Shown: positions 43,101 through 56,984 of the stretch, in pieces | Numbering within the stretch: the stretch's first letter is position 1 | Layout of the letters: the number at the start of each line of letters is the position of its first letter | Origin: Eublepharis macularius | Lineage: Eukaryota; Chordata; Lepidosauria; Squamata; Eublepharidae | Reading direction: 5' to 3' | DNA: 64,000 nucleotides | NCBI RefSeq assembly: GCF_028583425.1 | Contig: NC_072794.1 | Span: 31,493,232-31,557,231, forward strand | Position numbers and translations under genes: made by a program | The notes under the pieces: generated by a model | Told to the model about the DNA's origin: nothing | The model's input: the letters and a program-made list of their open reading frames with translations, nothing else | Database searches by the model: none

Positions 43101-43580
43101 TAAGATGGACTCCCTCCCAACTCTGGAGAGTAGGTTGGAAATGCCTCTAGTATAACGTCTCCAAAACATTGCACCTTTGAATTGTTCACTTAACAAGTAA
43201 TGCGCTTAATGGTCATACCTCTCCATTTAGTAATTAGGAAGCGTTAACAACGTGATCATTACCAAGGCCCCTTTTCATTCTTTCCTGTGTAGTAATTAGA
43301 ACTGTGAATAGGCTGCTCTGTGGTTAAGCAGGAAATACAAAGCTTGCTTGCTTTTTCATGGCAAGCCTGAGTTTACAGATACAGTATCTGCAGCCAAAGG
43401 CAGGTGCTGGCTAAAACAAACGTTTCTTGGTAAAATAACACCCAAGTGACTGCTAGGCCACTTGGGTTAGGAACAGCAGCATTCATTATGTGGTGCATAG
43501 ACTATGTTAAGCAGTTTGCTGAACATTGTCTTGTGGCTTTGTGGGCTGCATAATGAGTATGGGTGGTTTTGGAAGAAAAA
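40178..43580. other. Intronic sequence, nothing recognised
   Basis: No exon or named repeat was found. Open frames up to about 100 codons lack motifs. Confidence 0.45.
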
Positions 43581-43582
43581 GG

Positions 43583-43606
43583 GAGAGAGAGAGAGAGAGA
43601 GAGAGA
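43583..43606 (+). repeat. (GA)n microsatellite
   Basis: About 12 GA units. Flank 43607-45470 shows nothing recognisable. A second short GA run is at about 61638-61660. Confidence 0.9.
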
Positions 43607-45471
43607 CTATAGTTGAGTTGTAAAGCACACGAGTTGGATATGTGAAGTTCCCAGAGCAATTCCTTGCACATTCTGTTAAAATAACGTTTGGTAACAGGGC
43701 TTGGGTAAGGTGCTGAAGAGCAGAACGTTAAGGGAGCCCTTTCTGATGGGAATGGGAGTCACTGTGGCTTGGATCCCTCACATCCTAGTGCTGATGTAAC
43801 ACTTGAGACCTGAAATCATACGGGGCTATCACTGGCTTGCCTATTTAGGAACTGGGCAATACCAGTATGGGAAGTAGCTTAGGTTGTTGCCTTCTTCCAC
43901 GCCAGTTCATGTTATCTCAGTAGAGGTGTATGGGAACAACAGTGCATCAAGTCCGGAAATACTGGGGTACTAGCAGAAAGGGCTCTTTAAAAGGTCAGTC
44001 ATCCAATGCTTTCTGGTCTCTGGCTATGGATAATCATGAGAAGAAATTGTTTGCCTGAGACGTCATTTATCTCCCAATAAAGTAAGCATTCTGCTGGGTT
44101 GCCAGCGTGCAAAAAGTAGGGTAAGCTGTTTTAGCATTACTCATTCTCGAGGGCAGAATCATCTTAACTCTTGGACATCCTTAAGGATTGCTGGCATTTA
44201 AGCTAACCCTCTGGTCTGCCTTTTTTGGACTGGGTTTGGAATAGGACCCGATTCTGCTGTATTTGTGTTCTTTGACATCTCTTCTGCTTTCTAAAATATT
44301 GCTCCAGGCTATGACACCTTCAGCTGTTTACATTTTCTTCTTTTCTGCAATGCTTGTGGATGGATGACTTAATTTCTGCACCCCATCGTTTTCTAAGTTC
44401 TTGCTGTCAAGGATGGCCATGGGGCCTCTCTTTGTCGCTTCTGTTTCCAGTGCCACAGTTTGACTGTGCATTAATTCGAGAATATTAGTTAAACAAATCT
44501 TGACCCGGCCTAAACATGCATGTATATTAACTGGCTATTTTGCACAGTTACTGGCAGCTGAATTTATGACTTGATTCCTTTGGAAAGCATTCTCTTTGAG
44601 ACATTATTAGGAAACATAGAGTTTGTCTGCAACATTGGATCTCAGGTGATTTTTGCAACATGCAGTGGTCATGCATGTATGTGAACTAGGCCCTTGTGAT
44701 GACCAAATGTGATCTATGCATCTGTGGTGGACATTGGTGATAATATAACTGTTAACAATTTCTGTTCATAACTTGCAGATATAGGTATGATATGAATCCT
44801 TTGGAACAACAACAATAATGCAGAATGTGGACATTCCCTCTCCCCTTAAGGACTTGAATTTTGGGGTCAGTTTTTGTAATGCAGAGGGGAATGACAATCT
44901 GGGGAAAAATGAAAAATACTGTTTCATTTTGTCCTTCAATGATTGGCATGCTCTTTAAGACAAGATTTTAAAATATTAGCTGTCCCTTAATCTCATACAG
45001 AAAACTGTGTAACAGTAACTGAAGTTTGTGAGAGAAATTACAAATGCTATATATAGAGGTGTACAATGTTCTCAATTGTTCTTGCCTCTGTACTTCAACA
45101 AGTGAAATAAACTAGTTTGTTTAGAAGCAGCTTATTTCTGAACTTGGGGTGTCTAACAAGTGGGAAGACTAGAGAAGCTTACTTTAATCCATGCAAACAT
45201 TCAGTTCTCTGATGGCCACATTAAAAATATTTAAAATGGATGTTTAGAATTGGAAGCTGTTGATTTTTCATAGTTGATTTTTCATAGTATGGATTCTGAT
45301 TAAAGAGAATGTCAATGGTATCAATAAATAGTAAAGTTAATTGACTGCAGTTCTAGTTGAGTTTGTTCAGATGCAAGTTGCTGCGCTTCACTAACTTGCA
45401 GTTTTCTGAAATGATTTCAATGCCAATATATTTAAGCGTTGTGCCTATACCAAACTGTACAATCTTAATGT

Positions 45472-46221
45472 ATTGTCGAAGGCTTTCACGGCCGGAGAAC
45501 GATGGTTGTTGTGGGTTTTCCGGGCTGTATTGCCGTGGTCTTGGCATTGTAGTTCCTGACGTTTCGCCAGCAGCTGTGGCTGGCATCTTCAGAGGTGTAG
45601 CACCGAAAGACAGAGATCTCTCAGTGTCACAGTGTGCAGAAGATGTAGGTCATTTGTATCTACTCAGGAGGGGTGGGGTTGAGCTGAGTCATCCTGTAAG
45701 AGTTTCCCAGGGTGTGGAATGCTAATGGCGGGAGGCTTCACTGTATCCTGAGGAGGTTCTTTTGCATATGGATTGGTACTTGATGTGCTAATCTTCTCTG
45801 CAGGGCTATTGTCGGGGATAGAATGTTTTGTTAGCCTGGTGTTTTTCAGAACTGGAAACCATGCTCTGTTCATTCTTAAGGTTTCTTCTTTCCTGTTGAA
45901 GTTTTGCTTATGCTTGTGAATTTCAATGGCTTCCCTGTGCAGTCTGACAAAGTAGTTGGAAGTGTTGTCCAGTATTTTGGTGTCCTGGAATAAGATACTG
46001 TGCCCTGTTTGAGTTAGGCTATGTTCAGCCACTGCTGATTTTTCAGGTTGTCCAAGTCTGCAGTGTCTTTCATGTTCTTTTATTCTTGTCTGGATGCTAC
46101 GCTTTGTGGTCCCGATGTAAACTTGTCCACAGCTGCAGGGTATACGGTATACTCCTGCAGAGGTGAGGGGGTCTCTACTGTCTTTTGCTGATCGTGCTAA
46201 CTTACACCCCTGTTTAAAAAC
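45472..46221 (-). pseudogene. Penelope-like retroelement, 5'-truncated: GIY-YIG endonuclease and tail
   Basis: On the minus strand the frame is open from 46221 to the stop at 45664, about 185 codons. It encodes the C-terminal GIY-YIG endonuclease domain of a Penelope-like element. GVYRIPCSCGQVYIG holds the GIY...YIG core and the zinc-binding cysteines. TRIKEHERHCRLGQPEKSAV and AEHSLTQTGHSILF follow, then the family signature REAIEIHKHKQNFNRKEETL and RAWFPVL. The 3' tail (45472-45630) carries a hammerhead-like core at 45558-45592. The reverse-transcriptase part is absent: an in-frame stop lies at 46222-46224, where homology appears to end. The endonuclease frame has no stop, so the insertion is not very old. 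Confidence 0.87.
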
Positions 46222-46974
46222 TTACTACAACAAAGAGAGAACGTGGCACGAGGTGGCTGTGAATGATATGTATTTATGTTTGGGGGCATTCTGGGTTAAT
46301 TTTATTTCCACAGAATTTAGAGGTTTTGCCAGTTGTGTGACCACAGCACTATATCTACCAGGGGAAAAAAGTTCTCTATAAGTTTTTAATGCTTAGAGCT
46401 GGTACAGCATGTTGACGTGTGAGCTGAGAAGTGTTGCTCTCCCCTCCAAAATCTTTAATATAAAGGATTATACTTCTGTCTGTCATGGCACTGTTCTAAG
46501 ACTTCTTGAGAATATATGAGAACTGCATGGATTACTTGAAAATGTACTGCATAAATGTGAAGTATTTCTTATTAGATCTCTAAATCTAGATAAAAAACTT
46601 CTGCGAAAAAGTTAAAAAATTGCTTGGCTGCTTTGTTATATTACCAAGCAATGTGCCAAGAAGCAGCGTGTATGCACAACTCCCTCCCTTCGCAAGTTCC
46701 CCAGCAATTTTACTCCTTAGATTTCTGGTTTTTGAGGTCATGGGTAGGGATAACAAGTGTTTTGCAACATGCGTGTGTTGCTGTGTGCCTGAAGTGGAGT
46801 GAATACAATGATGTGTTCTTTCCATGGTGGTGTTCAGCCCAGTGCCCACTGGGAATTTCTACATTGAGAGAGCATTTTCTAGCTGCAGCTGTGATAAACA
46901 GGGGAAAATAAAACAAGAGAACAACTTGTGCTTTATTGGAGGTTCAGACATTGCACCAGAAAGCAGATGTAGCA

Positions 46975-47465
46975 GATCTGGTTATAAGAGTGTGAACTTG
47001 GCAGGCCTTCTGTGGAACAGCCTGCCCCTGGTTTGAAATGGATGATTTACATTGCTAGTATTCTTAGAATGGTGATTTATAGGCATATTACTATTTTTGA
47101 CTATTGTGGAAGGTTTTGAACAGGATATTATTTGCTGATGTAGATATGCTCCTACTGGGTAGTTTCCATGTTGCTAAAGATGTCATGTTAATTAGTTACA
47201 CTTTGTTTCAGAAAGGTTTTTATCTCTGTGTTCTGGCTTTATGCTTGTTTTCAAATCTTCTGTTATCATGCCCTGTTGTATCTGTTCATTAAATGTCCTA
47301 ACTGTGAATCACATTGTATTTTGTTATGTTGTATTCACTTGCACTTAATCTGCCTGGGGTCTCAATGCTTTGGGTCTCACACTGTGTAATCCACCTTGAG
47401 TCTCAGTGAGAACGGTGGACTATAAATGACATAACATAAATGAGAAAGGCAAACTATAAATAATA
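46975..47465 (+). repeat. L2-like LINE 3' end
   Basis: The start reads CTTCTGTGGAACAGCCTGCC (from the LWNSLP-type coding end). The 3' UTR phrases match 35180-35455: GTTTCCATGTTGCTAAAGAT, CTTTGTTTCAG, CATTAAATGTCCTAACTGTG, TGTGTAATCCACCTTGAGTC and GAGAACGGTGGACTATAAAT. Flanks 46225-46974 and 47466-48789 are unclassified apart from a short SINE-like patch near 47630. Confidence 0.75.
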
Positions 47466-48789
47466 AGAAGGAAAATAATTTATTGAACTTAGCTTTTAAT
47501 TAATGCTGGGAAAAGGTTAGTTTTCTTCCTCCTTGAGAAAGAGAGGAGAGAGGCGTTGCGTGCCAGAAGCCAAAAAGTGCATTTTTATTTAGAAGTTCTA
47601 TTTAGAAGATGCTGGTCAGCCAAATTGATCATTGGCCCACCTAGTTTAGTGTTCCATTTGTAATGATGCCCAACAAAATGTACTAGGAAATTTCACATGG
47701 GGCTTTGTAGCGATATACTGCTTTCCATCTTTTGAACTCTGTATCTGGTAGTTAGAGATAAGCGGTCTCAGAACATGGCTTTGTCTGCCTGTCAGGGATT
47801 GCAGCTGCTGGCAGACCACACCACTTGTGACTTTAAAAAAAGTGTCTTTTTTAAAAAGCTTTAAAATATCACTTACTATTGCAGCATCCTCTGACCATGA
47901 GTTCTGTGTGCTAATTACGCATTGTGGGTTGTATGTACTCCTGACGAAGAGTTCCTACTTGATGTTTGCCCAACTGTTTAAACCTTTTGAACTGCTCATT
48001 AGGGAACGACTGTGGAAATGGTAAGCTAGTGTTCTGTGCTTGTTTTGCCAGTTCCAAGGCAGCGGGGACTCTTCCTCTTCCCAAGTGCTTTCTTTGCATA
48101 CAAAGGTATCTGGGAAGAGGATTGGGTTGCATTCCCATATGGCTGTTTAAAGATGAGCTGCGTGAGAATTTTGTAGAGGAAGTGAGCTCTTCAAACATGG
48201 ACTGGTAGGGAAAGCCTTTGGTCCAGGGAAGTATTTGTGGTTTTAAGACAGATGAGTTTTATTATTTGGTCTGTTGGATAACAAATGGACCACTGAATAA
48301 TTAGAGTAGCTTTCTTTGGGTCTTTAGAGGTTGGTATCAACTTAGAAAAAGCAACCTCTTGTCAAGAACATCAGCCTTATTTTTGCTAAATTAAGTTCAG
48401 TTAAAAATTAGCCTAAAATACATTTGAGCGAAGAATCTACTCCTTACAGCTTTTTGATAGAGGAGTCGCTTAACAAAATCAGCTCCTGTTCTTGTTCAGG
48501 TAACCGAAGTCATTCTGGTTTTGTTGTGATTCCACCCATTAAAGGATAAGTGTTAGCTGATATCTTCCATAATGGAGTAGCTGATCAATCTTTGTTAATG
48601 ATATGCCTCCACTGGCTTCATAATGTATGTTCTGGCTGTAACAATGGTAGCCTGTGATCAGAAATGGGATAGCTGAAGTCATTTTGCAGATAACTACTTC
48701 CTCTACTCCTATAAGTCTGTTGCGGTACAAGATTATCATGGCCTTCAGCAAGATAGAAGGTAAAATTAAATTACTTATTCATGTCTCCT

Positions 48790-48865
48790 TTTAATTAATT
48801 TATTTATGTACAGCCAACCTTTCTTGTTGAGTCTCAAGGCAGATTACAACCAGACATCCAATAAA
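48790..48865 (-). repeat. Diverged L2-like 3'-end fragment, minus
   Basis: ATTTATTTATGTACAGCCAA and CCTTTCTTGTTGAGTCTCAA read in complement as the L2-like 3' end. Flank 48866-51336 shows nothing else recognised except homopolymer tracts. Confidence 0.5.
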
Positions 48866-51336
48866 CAATGCAGTAGGGCTAGAAATACAAAATTAGGAAA
48901 AATTGCAAACAAAGTATAAAGTAGAGCACACTCTAAACACTTAGTTTATTGTTATTCCAATAAACTAAGGGATATAATTGATGTTGGGTCTAACAAGGAT
49001 GCTCTGCTGAACACTTCTCTCCTGACTCCCCAATATTTACCCATTGCCAGATTTCCCCCAATACATGTTGCAGTTCTCCCTGTTTTCTCTAGAAGTGCTG
49101 ATAGAAGAGATCAAAGCTGTTTTAAGCCAATATAAATGCTACAGATTAGCAGTTGAAATTGCATGATATTTTCTGAAATACCAGTGAGTGCACGTCCCTG
49201 TTAGGACTCTTGGGAAGAGAGACCTAGGAGAAGAGTTCAGTAATAGGAAGATCATTTTTCCTGCTCTCAGTCTTCTCCCATAGAAGACTTTGTGTGTTCC
49301 CAGTAGAGAGAATTCCTGAATGTTGAAGCTGCCAAGGTGCCGCTTGTCCTCTTCCCCTCCTCCCCACACCATGGGTAAGAAAAGGTGACTGCTGATTCTT
49401 GTTATGCTTTTGAGAGCTGTGAAGCATAACTCCAAACTCTCCATTTATTCTCTTCTAACTCTATCCTCAAAGACCAATTCAGCTGCAAGCTCCTACCTCC
49501 TCCAGCTGAAATAAAGGATGCTTTGGTTAACAGGAATTACTAAAAGTAGTAGTAAAAACATTCATGGAAACACTGTCCCTCTCTTCTCTTTCCTCCATTC
49601 CCCCTCCCTGCTTCCCATTTGGCCAAGTTTGGGAAAGCCCAGCTTATTCTGGGGATATTAATCAGGAAGAAAATGCCTCTTGTTTCTAGATAGCTAGGTT
49701 CAACAGTGCCAAGATATGGGGGGGATTTCCCCTTTACTTGATCAGTCTTCATACAGGATTTAAAAGAGGTTCCTATTAAGTATCTTATTCAATCCAGGAG
49801 CTCAGAGTAAATGTTGGAATTTATATTTTTGCCCCCTATTATGTCTAGTTTTGGGGATGTAATGCCTAACTGTGTGATTTTATTTGACCAGGCAATGAGG
49901 TCCCCATTCCCATGTACGATGCTGTTTAATTTGCTATTCTAGGAATGCAGTAGAAACTTTTGTAAAGTCATAAGAGACAGCCCTGACTACTACTACTGTC
50001 GTTGGTATTGTATAAGTTGCATTTCAAAAATTAGAATTTTTTTTACCAATGGTTTTGTGTATGTGATGCAAAGAAGTTTCTCTCTTCCCAGCCCAAATGT
50101 CAATATGGAAATACAAGGAAACCTTTGTACTAAAACCAAAAGGTATTTACATATTTGAATATTCATATCCTGCCTTTCTAATAAAAAAATACTCAAGGTT
50201 CCTTACAATGTTGAAATCCATATTAAACAGTTCTCAAAAATCCATTGAAAATTTACAGGCACCAGACACAAGGTTTGTTTTTATAAAAAGCCTTCCAGAA
50301 TATTTTTTAAAAAGCATTTAAATGCTGCTAAAGGCTTCTAAAGAAGACAGCCATCCTCAGTACAAGGGACAGCAAGTTCCAAAGAATAGGGCCAGCTACT
50401 TAGAGTGTCTCTATGCAGGTTCCCACTGACTGGATTTTTGGTGCACTGCAGTCTACAGACAAATCTCTCCAGCCCCCCCCCCCCCAAACACTTTATCAAT
50501 TTCATTTACTTTTAAAAGTAAGGGAATGAAATTGACATATCTTGAAACTTTTTTTGGAGGAGGGCTGGCAAAACAGCAGATAATTTAAATTTCTTAGGTC
50601 TATTGTCAGATTGTATTAAGTTTGCTTTTTAGGATTATAAGGGTATGCCATATGGTCTCTGCTGTAAATTTCAAAAGTTTTTAACTAGCCCCTTTTATGT
50701 AGAGGCATAGATGTACATCTTTATAGTGTTTCCATGCCAATGAACCTCCTGCTTATAGCATGTTGCAACTGGCCTTGCCCTTCCCTGTTTTACTGCACAT
50801 TTGACTCTGGTTCTCATTCCTCTAAGCTACAGAAAAATTTCTAGGCTTCTGCACCCAAGATGTTGGTTGGAATTTCCCCCCCTTCCTTCACTGCACTGTA
50901 CAGATGCTGCACCTTTCAGATTTTAATAGCAATCTCCAGTCATAAAGAAGCTTGGGGTATTTTGGCTCTTTCTTGTACTTTAAATGGCTGACTTTATGAT
51001 GAATAAAACTGCATTTTCTTGCACAAAAATCTTTCTGAGATTACCGGTATTTAGTTGCATGGAAGAGCCACAGCTTTATGTTGGCTGGTTTAACTTTTTT
51101 GTACAATAATTTTTAAAAGAACAGCTTAGAGCTTTGGTCAAGTTTGAAATGGGGGGGGGGACAATCCTTTTTTTTGTTCATTTAATACATTAAATAACCA
51201 TTGGGATCCTTTTTCCTTGTAGGAAAAGTTGCTGTATAAAATGGTTTTCAAAATCTGGAATGTACTACAGTTCCGAATTTAGTCATTTTAAAGGATAGAA
51301 TGTCTGGCTAACATTGTAAAGTAGTGACCGCTGCTT

Positions 51337-51559
51337 AGGGTTGCCAGATACAGGTTGGGAAATTCCTGGAGATCTGGGGGGGGGGGGTGAAACCTGGAGA
51401 AAGTGGGGTTTGGGGAGGAAAAGGACCTTGGCATGGAATAATTCCATAGAGTCCACCCCCCAAAGTAGCCATTTTGTCCAGGTGAACTGATCTCTGTGGC
51501 CTGGAGACCAGTCGTGATTCCGGGAGATATCCAGCCACTACCTGGAGGCTGGCAACCCT
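51337..51559. mobile_element. Non-autonomous DNA element, AGGGTTGCCAG...CTGGCAACCCT
   Basis: The termini are perfect inverted 11-mers, AGGGTTGCCAG and CTGGCAACCCT. They are flanked by a near-identical direct repeat, ACCGCTGCTT at 51327-51336 and ACCGCAGCTA at 51560-51569 (8 of 10). The interior has the blocks GGGGTTTGGGGAGG, GTAGCCATTTTGTCCAGGTG, and CTGATCTCTGTGGCCTGGAG shared with 2815-3012 and 11740-11948. No protein is encoded. Confidence 0.8.
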
Positions 51560-52754
51560 ACCGCAGCTACCTGGACGAGAGATTAATTTATATATAATCC
51601 TGTTGAAGCTCCGTGTCATATATTTAATTCAGAGCCTTGTCCCGGCATGCAGATAAAAAAAATTAAATACAATGGGCCTAGACAAAGATTGGGGAGAAGG
51701 TTCTCTAAAACGTGGGATAGTGCCTAGGTTTACAGAAAAATCTTAAAACAACAAAAAGGAGCTGGCAGTGGTTAAACATAAAGACAGGAACCTGCTTCAG
51801 GGAGGGAACTTTCCTTCTCCACTCCTGATGCCTCTGCCCTGCAGCTCCATTTTTCTTCTTTCGTGGCTCTGCTCCCTCCCCCATCTCCAGGCCTGCCCTT
51901 TCCTCTTTCCCCTCCCCACTTGTCAGTTTCTTAATAGTAAATGACCATCTCATGAACTGCCATTTTTAGTTGCCTAGGCAACCATACACAACAAGTCTGT
52001 GGCTGCCAAGGCAATCCAAAATCGCTGCCGAGTTCTCATGAGGCAATCTTAAGACTTTTTAGTGGTTACCTACTCCATTATGAAACTGAATTGCGGTCAG
52101 AATTGTCTGTTCTGATGTCAAATAAGGAAGGAAACCCAAGTACTTTCACTACTGCTAGAAAAACTGTTGCCAGATTGTATTATATTATTATAACATAAAT
52201 ACAATGGATGAGATGCTTACAACTTTGGATTGTAGAAAGATAAAATTTCCCCAATTGCTTACAATCCAAGAGCATAAAGTAGAAGGGGAGAGAAAGGAAG
52301 ACAAAAGAGGAGGCAGAGTGAACTGGATTGAAATCTGTTCATCAAAACAAATACGTCTTAGTGGCTGTTTATACAGTTGGAGGGATTCAGCAGAACAAAT
52401 GTCAATCGGCAATTGCAGGGCAATGGAACAACGAAAGAAAAAAAGGCAGAAATGAGAAATATGCAAAAACATCTGAAGCTTAACCATCAGAAGAGAAGCA
52501 GATGAAAGCTAAGAGAGGAGGAGGAGAAAGTCAAAGCAGGGAAGAAATTAATTTGAGTCAAGAGAATGTAAATATTTAAATAAAAGTGACAAAACATATT
52601 TGATTCACTATAGGGCTCCATAAAGCAGGGATGGCCAACTGACTGTATCCAGGTGCCAGAGCAGTTTCTTCTGACCCTTGGTAGTCCTAATAAGTTTTAA
52701 TCAAGTTGTGTTTTTAAAGTTACATGGCAGACTATGTCTTGATGCTTGTGCGCC

Positions 52755-52915
52755 ATAACAAGTTTATTTACTTCATTTGATACTCAGCTATTTATGCCTG
52801 GCTTTTGTCCTCAGTGGGGACACAAAGCAGCTTACATTGTTCTTCCCACCTCCATTTTATCCTCGCAGCAACAATCCTGTAAGGTAGATTGGGCTGCAAG
52901 AGACAGAGACTGGGA
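52755..52915 (-). repeat. SINE fragment, minus orientation
   Basis: The complement carries SINE body words (the complement of CCATTTTATCCTCGCAGCAA and CAATCCTGTAAGGTAGATTG). Flanks 51560-52754 and 52916-55439 are unclassified apart from a 17-base C run at 53783-53799. Confidence 0.5.
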
Positions 52916-55439
52916 GATAAAGCAGTCTTGTCTACCTTTCTGATTGATACTCGCTACTCGAAATTAATTATAGAATTATAAAGTGATACGGTAAAGACTA
53001 GTGTAATACATACAATGAACAATGGAATAAAACTTGATTACACAGAGAACTTGGAAATAAAAAGCAATAGGGTACATTATGAACAATAATGGGGGCTGCC
53101 TAGTTTTTTTCACAGACAACTTAGAGGTGCCTGACCCCTTATAAAGACATCAATGTGTGTGGTAAAACCATTTCGAGACTTGTGGGTTAATGTTTAGAGC
53201 AGTAAATTGCTCACAAAGATACAAAAGTTAACCATCCCTGGTATAAAATAGACACCTGGATTCAATGACTTTGCTTCTTGTGTCTGCATTTCAAAGCTAC
53301 ATGGAAAAAGACTGAGTGGTAGCTTGCTGAACAGCTAGCGGCATGCTGTTTAGGCTGTGACTCACCAGAGCTCATATTGGAGTAACGTTGGTGCCCCTGT
53401 ACTTTTTGTTTTATGTCATTTTGGAGACCTGGATTTCTTTCACTTGCCACTTCAGAGCCTGTGTAGAGGGGATGGGGTGGGAGGTGACAATAGAAAGGGC
53501 ACAGAAGGTATCCGTTGCATCATTTTTTAAAATGAAGCCACCCTGAATTGATGGATTGGGATTTATTTTATCTTTGGCCTGCAAGATAAGTATCATTGCA
53601 GCTGCTTATATCTGAACTTCAGTTAAAATCAGATTCTTAAATACAAATACTGAGGGAGTAAGCGGCTTGTCTCTTGAGGATTTCTCAGTGGGTGATGATG
53701 ATACTTAAACGTACTGCAAAGTATTTCATGTATGTTATTTTGGTAATCATAAAAGGTCTCCATGAGGTAGGACAGTGTCGTTCCCCCCCCCCCCCCCCCG
53801 TTTCAAATATGGAGATGAAAGGGGAATTGGCTTTCTTAGAGTTATTTGTGGCTTGAGGTGATGTCTGAATCAGGAACTTCTCATCTTCAGTCTTTGCCAC
53901 TATGTTACGCCCAGTTGTGCAGCTACACTAGGTTAGTCATATCTTCTGATTGAAGTAAGTGTCACACAGGTTCTGAAGCTATCATTAGTTTCAGCTATAT
54001 TCCTGTAAATAGGTGTCACTTGAGGATTGTTTGGGATTGTTTGCTGCTGATACATATGAAGATGGGGCTTTGAGCGATGTGCTCCTGGGCAGCACTGTGG
54101 TAAGGAGGAATAGAAGCCTTATGCATGAAGCACAGGTTGTATATAGTAGAGAAACATTTTTGAACAGGCTGCTTTTTTTAAAAAAGTAGAAAACTAGCAT
54201 AGCAAAAAATAGAACTTTCCTCCTTGGTTTGCTGAAAGTTTTTTTTATCAAATACAGAAAGTATTTTTTAATAAAATGGTATTTCTTACTAATAGTCTAC
54301 TTTAGCATCTCAGGCTTACCTCATTCCATTGCATATCTAGAGTAGGATTTAACTGATAACATACTCAAGGCTGGGGGCGGGGAGACCTTATTCAAGTCAA
54401 ATAAAAACGCAGAACAGTGGGAACTGCATCACTAAGAATCTGGTTCAGGTTGATTCATGATATGGGCCTCTCTGCCTAAGATATGCAGAAGGTAAAAAGG
54501 ATGTTTCCATATGTGTTGCAGAAAGCTCCGAAATCTGTCGCTGGTGTTCATAAAATGTGACCAGCAGCGCAGAGGCTTCTGAATATTGGATGTGTATGGG
54601 CCACCTGTATTCAGAGGACATAGACCCGATTCTCACATTGCTAACCTGGCTAGATAGAAATGTCCCTTCCTCAGTTTGTATGGTTGTCTCTTATATTGCC
54701 TTAGAAACATGTGCAGTTCTGGAACGTGTGCCGTTGTGCTGAATCTTCCCACGCCACTGTCAGCAGCTGGATTAGAGGGGGGCATGGATGGTGCAGAGGG
54801 GAACAATGGTGCTCAGCCTGACCCCACATGATTCAGAGCTTTACATGTTACCAAGGTGACAGACCTTATTAGTGGGGTGTAGTACTTGGGATACCACACT
54901 ACCTTGGCAGCATATTTCATCATTTCTCCAAAGACTTCCCGAAAATTAGCTCTTTCAACAAGGCCTTACTCTCTTTCTCCTCATCCCCAACTGATACAGT
55001 CACACATGATATGGCATTATATCCATGTCTCTTTTCATCCTTGCTTATTACACCCTTACTAGGGTTCTTGGTTTCCTTTTCATTCCTTTCTGTTACATTA
55101 TTTTCTAAACACGGACACTGATGTTGCTCTATACATATTTTGTTGTTTGAAATGTTGATATATTGCCTATCTGCAAGGTAGTTCACACATAATGAAACCA
55201 AGCAAATGGCAGGCTGAATGTCCAAAATTTTGTTACTCACACGGGAATGCTGACAATTCCAGATGAACTGAGCAAGCACGTATTCGGCTGTGGTAATTTC
55301 CCCACTTTTTAGACGTTTCAGTGCAGTTGAATACTTCAGTGTCGTGGTCTTCAGACTGTGCTGGGCCCTTCAGTTGAGTCACAGAGCCCCACCTGTTGGG
55401 TCACAAGTTCCTACAGAGTCAACTTTTTTTTGCTGTCCA

Positions 55440-55478
55440 CAGGGGCAGATGCTGTACCACTGAACCATGGCCCCAACA
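55440..55478 (-). repeat. SINE head fragment, minus
   Basis: GGGGCAGATGCTGTACCACT followed by GAACCATGGCCCC is the complement of the tRNA-like head seen at 13185. Flank 55479-56984 shows nothing recognised. Confidence 0.55.
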
Positions 55479-56984
55479 CTAACTCTAATGTTACATACTT
55501 GCAGCTTAGCGAGTCCCAGGTCTAGAAAGGTTGCCAGCTACTGCCTTAATGTACTTTGCACTGAGAGAGATGACATAAAAATAGGAAAACCCTCCCATTA
55601 CATGCTGTGGTTATGAATCTAGTGGAGAGAATGATAGCACCATTGTGTTCTGTCTTGCTGTTTCTTATGTGAACAGGAAATACTCTTCTTAACTATAAAC
55701 ATTCAGCTTCTGATTTAAAAGCCATATTTGCAAGATAAATGTGCCAGTTACATATTACGTTAGTCTGACAATTGTTTTGACTTCAGTGCTTTTAGTGAGA
55801 TTCTAAAAAATGTGAGGATTGCTGTGGGGTTTTTTGGCCTGTGCTTGGTGCTTTGAGGCATTGGCAATCTCCGGGTGATACAAACTTGTTAGGAGTTTCT
55901 TTGGGTTCCAGAGATGATTAGTGTTAAGGCACTGATCTTGTATTAATATCATTCATTCTTAGCTTTGGAAACAACATTCTTCAGGCATGATAACATCTTC
56001 AAGGTTTGGTCTTTCATGCTTTTAAGTGAAAGTGTTTGCTTTAGGGTGATGCTAATGAAATCAGGTGACTCAGGATAAGTCATGGATTTGTATCAGATTA
56101 AAGAAAAAAAACCTCCATGAAATTACTTTCAAGGCAGCCAAGAGAAGACGTTAACTTTAAAGGGCTGATTCTTTCTTGATCATAAAATACTGGGTGTTTG
56201 TAAGATAACCGTGAAATTAGTTGGTAGTGAAAACTGGCAGGGGCTGCAAAACATGCAATGCCTCCTGCATGCAGAACTCTGTGAGTGTCCCCCTCCCATG
56301 ACAGTAAAAGGTTACTCCCTATTAGCTGTAGACTTTCCCCAGGTGACTCACCAGGTTATTTAAGTCCACTGGCGTTTGGCTGTAGTCCAGCTAGCAAGTT
56401 GTTGAGGAAGTGTAAGGGGTGTGTGTATGTTCATCAGAGAGACAGATGAGGTGAAAGCTGTCTCTGGAAAGGAAGTCATGGAGACCCTCCAAGAGCGTAA
56501 CTATTGATCTGTTGTCAGACCCCTTTACCTCATTCCTCTTCCGTAGTAAACCTGAATGCGGGCCAAGAATGTATCCTAGGTGTTCTGGCTTTGATGTGCT
56601 CTTCTCCTTTCCAGGTCCCTGGTATTTACTGCTGGTCAGTGGTTAGTCAGGCCACTGAGGAATGCCTGTTACCCTCCAGTTGGTATGATCTCTTTCACCA
56701 GTTAACCTTGCTGTGTTTGTGTAAGAACATCACAACCATGTTGTCCTTTTCTGGCAGTGTTGCATAAGACCCCTTGTTGCCAGTAGCAAGGTTTTGTTCC
56801 TGGAGGAATATTTATTTATTTTATTTATTTATTCAGTTTATATAAGGAATATGCACTGTGCCTTTAAGAGTGTCATAGTGCTAGATCTGCAGATGATTTT
56901 ACTTTATTTTTTAGTGCTAGACCTGCAGGTGATTTTACCTTTCTAGATCTGTGATTCAGAACAAAGCCAGCTGTCTTTGGAGTC

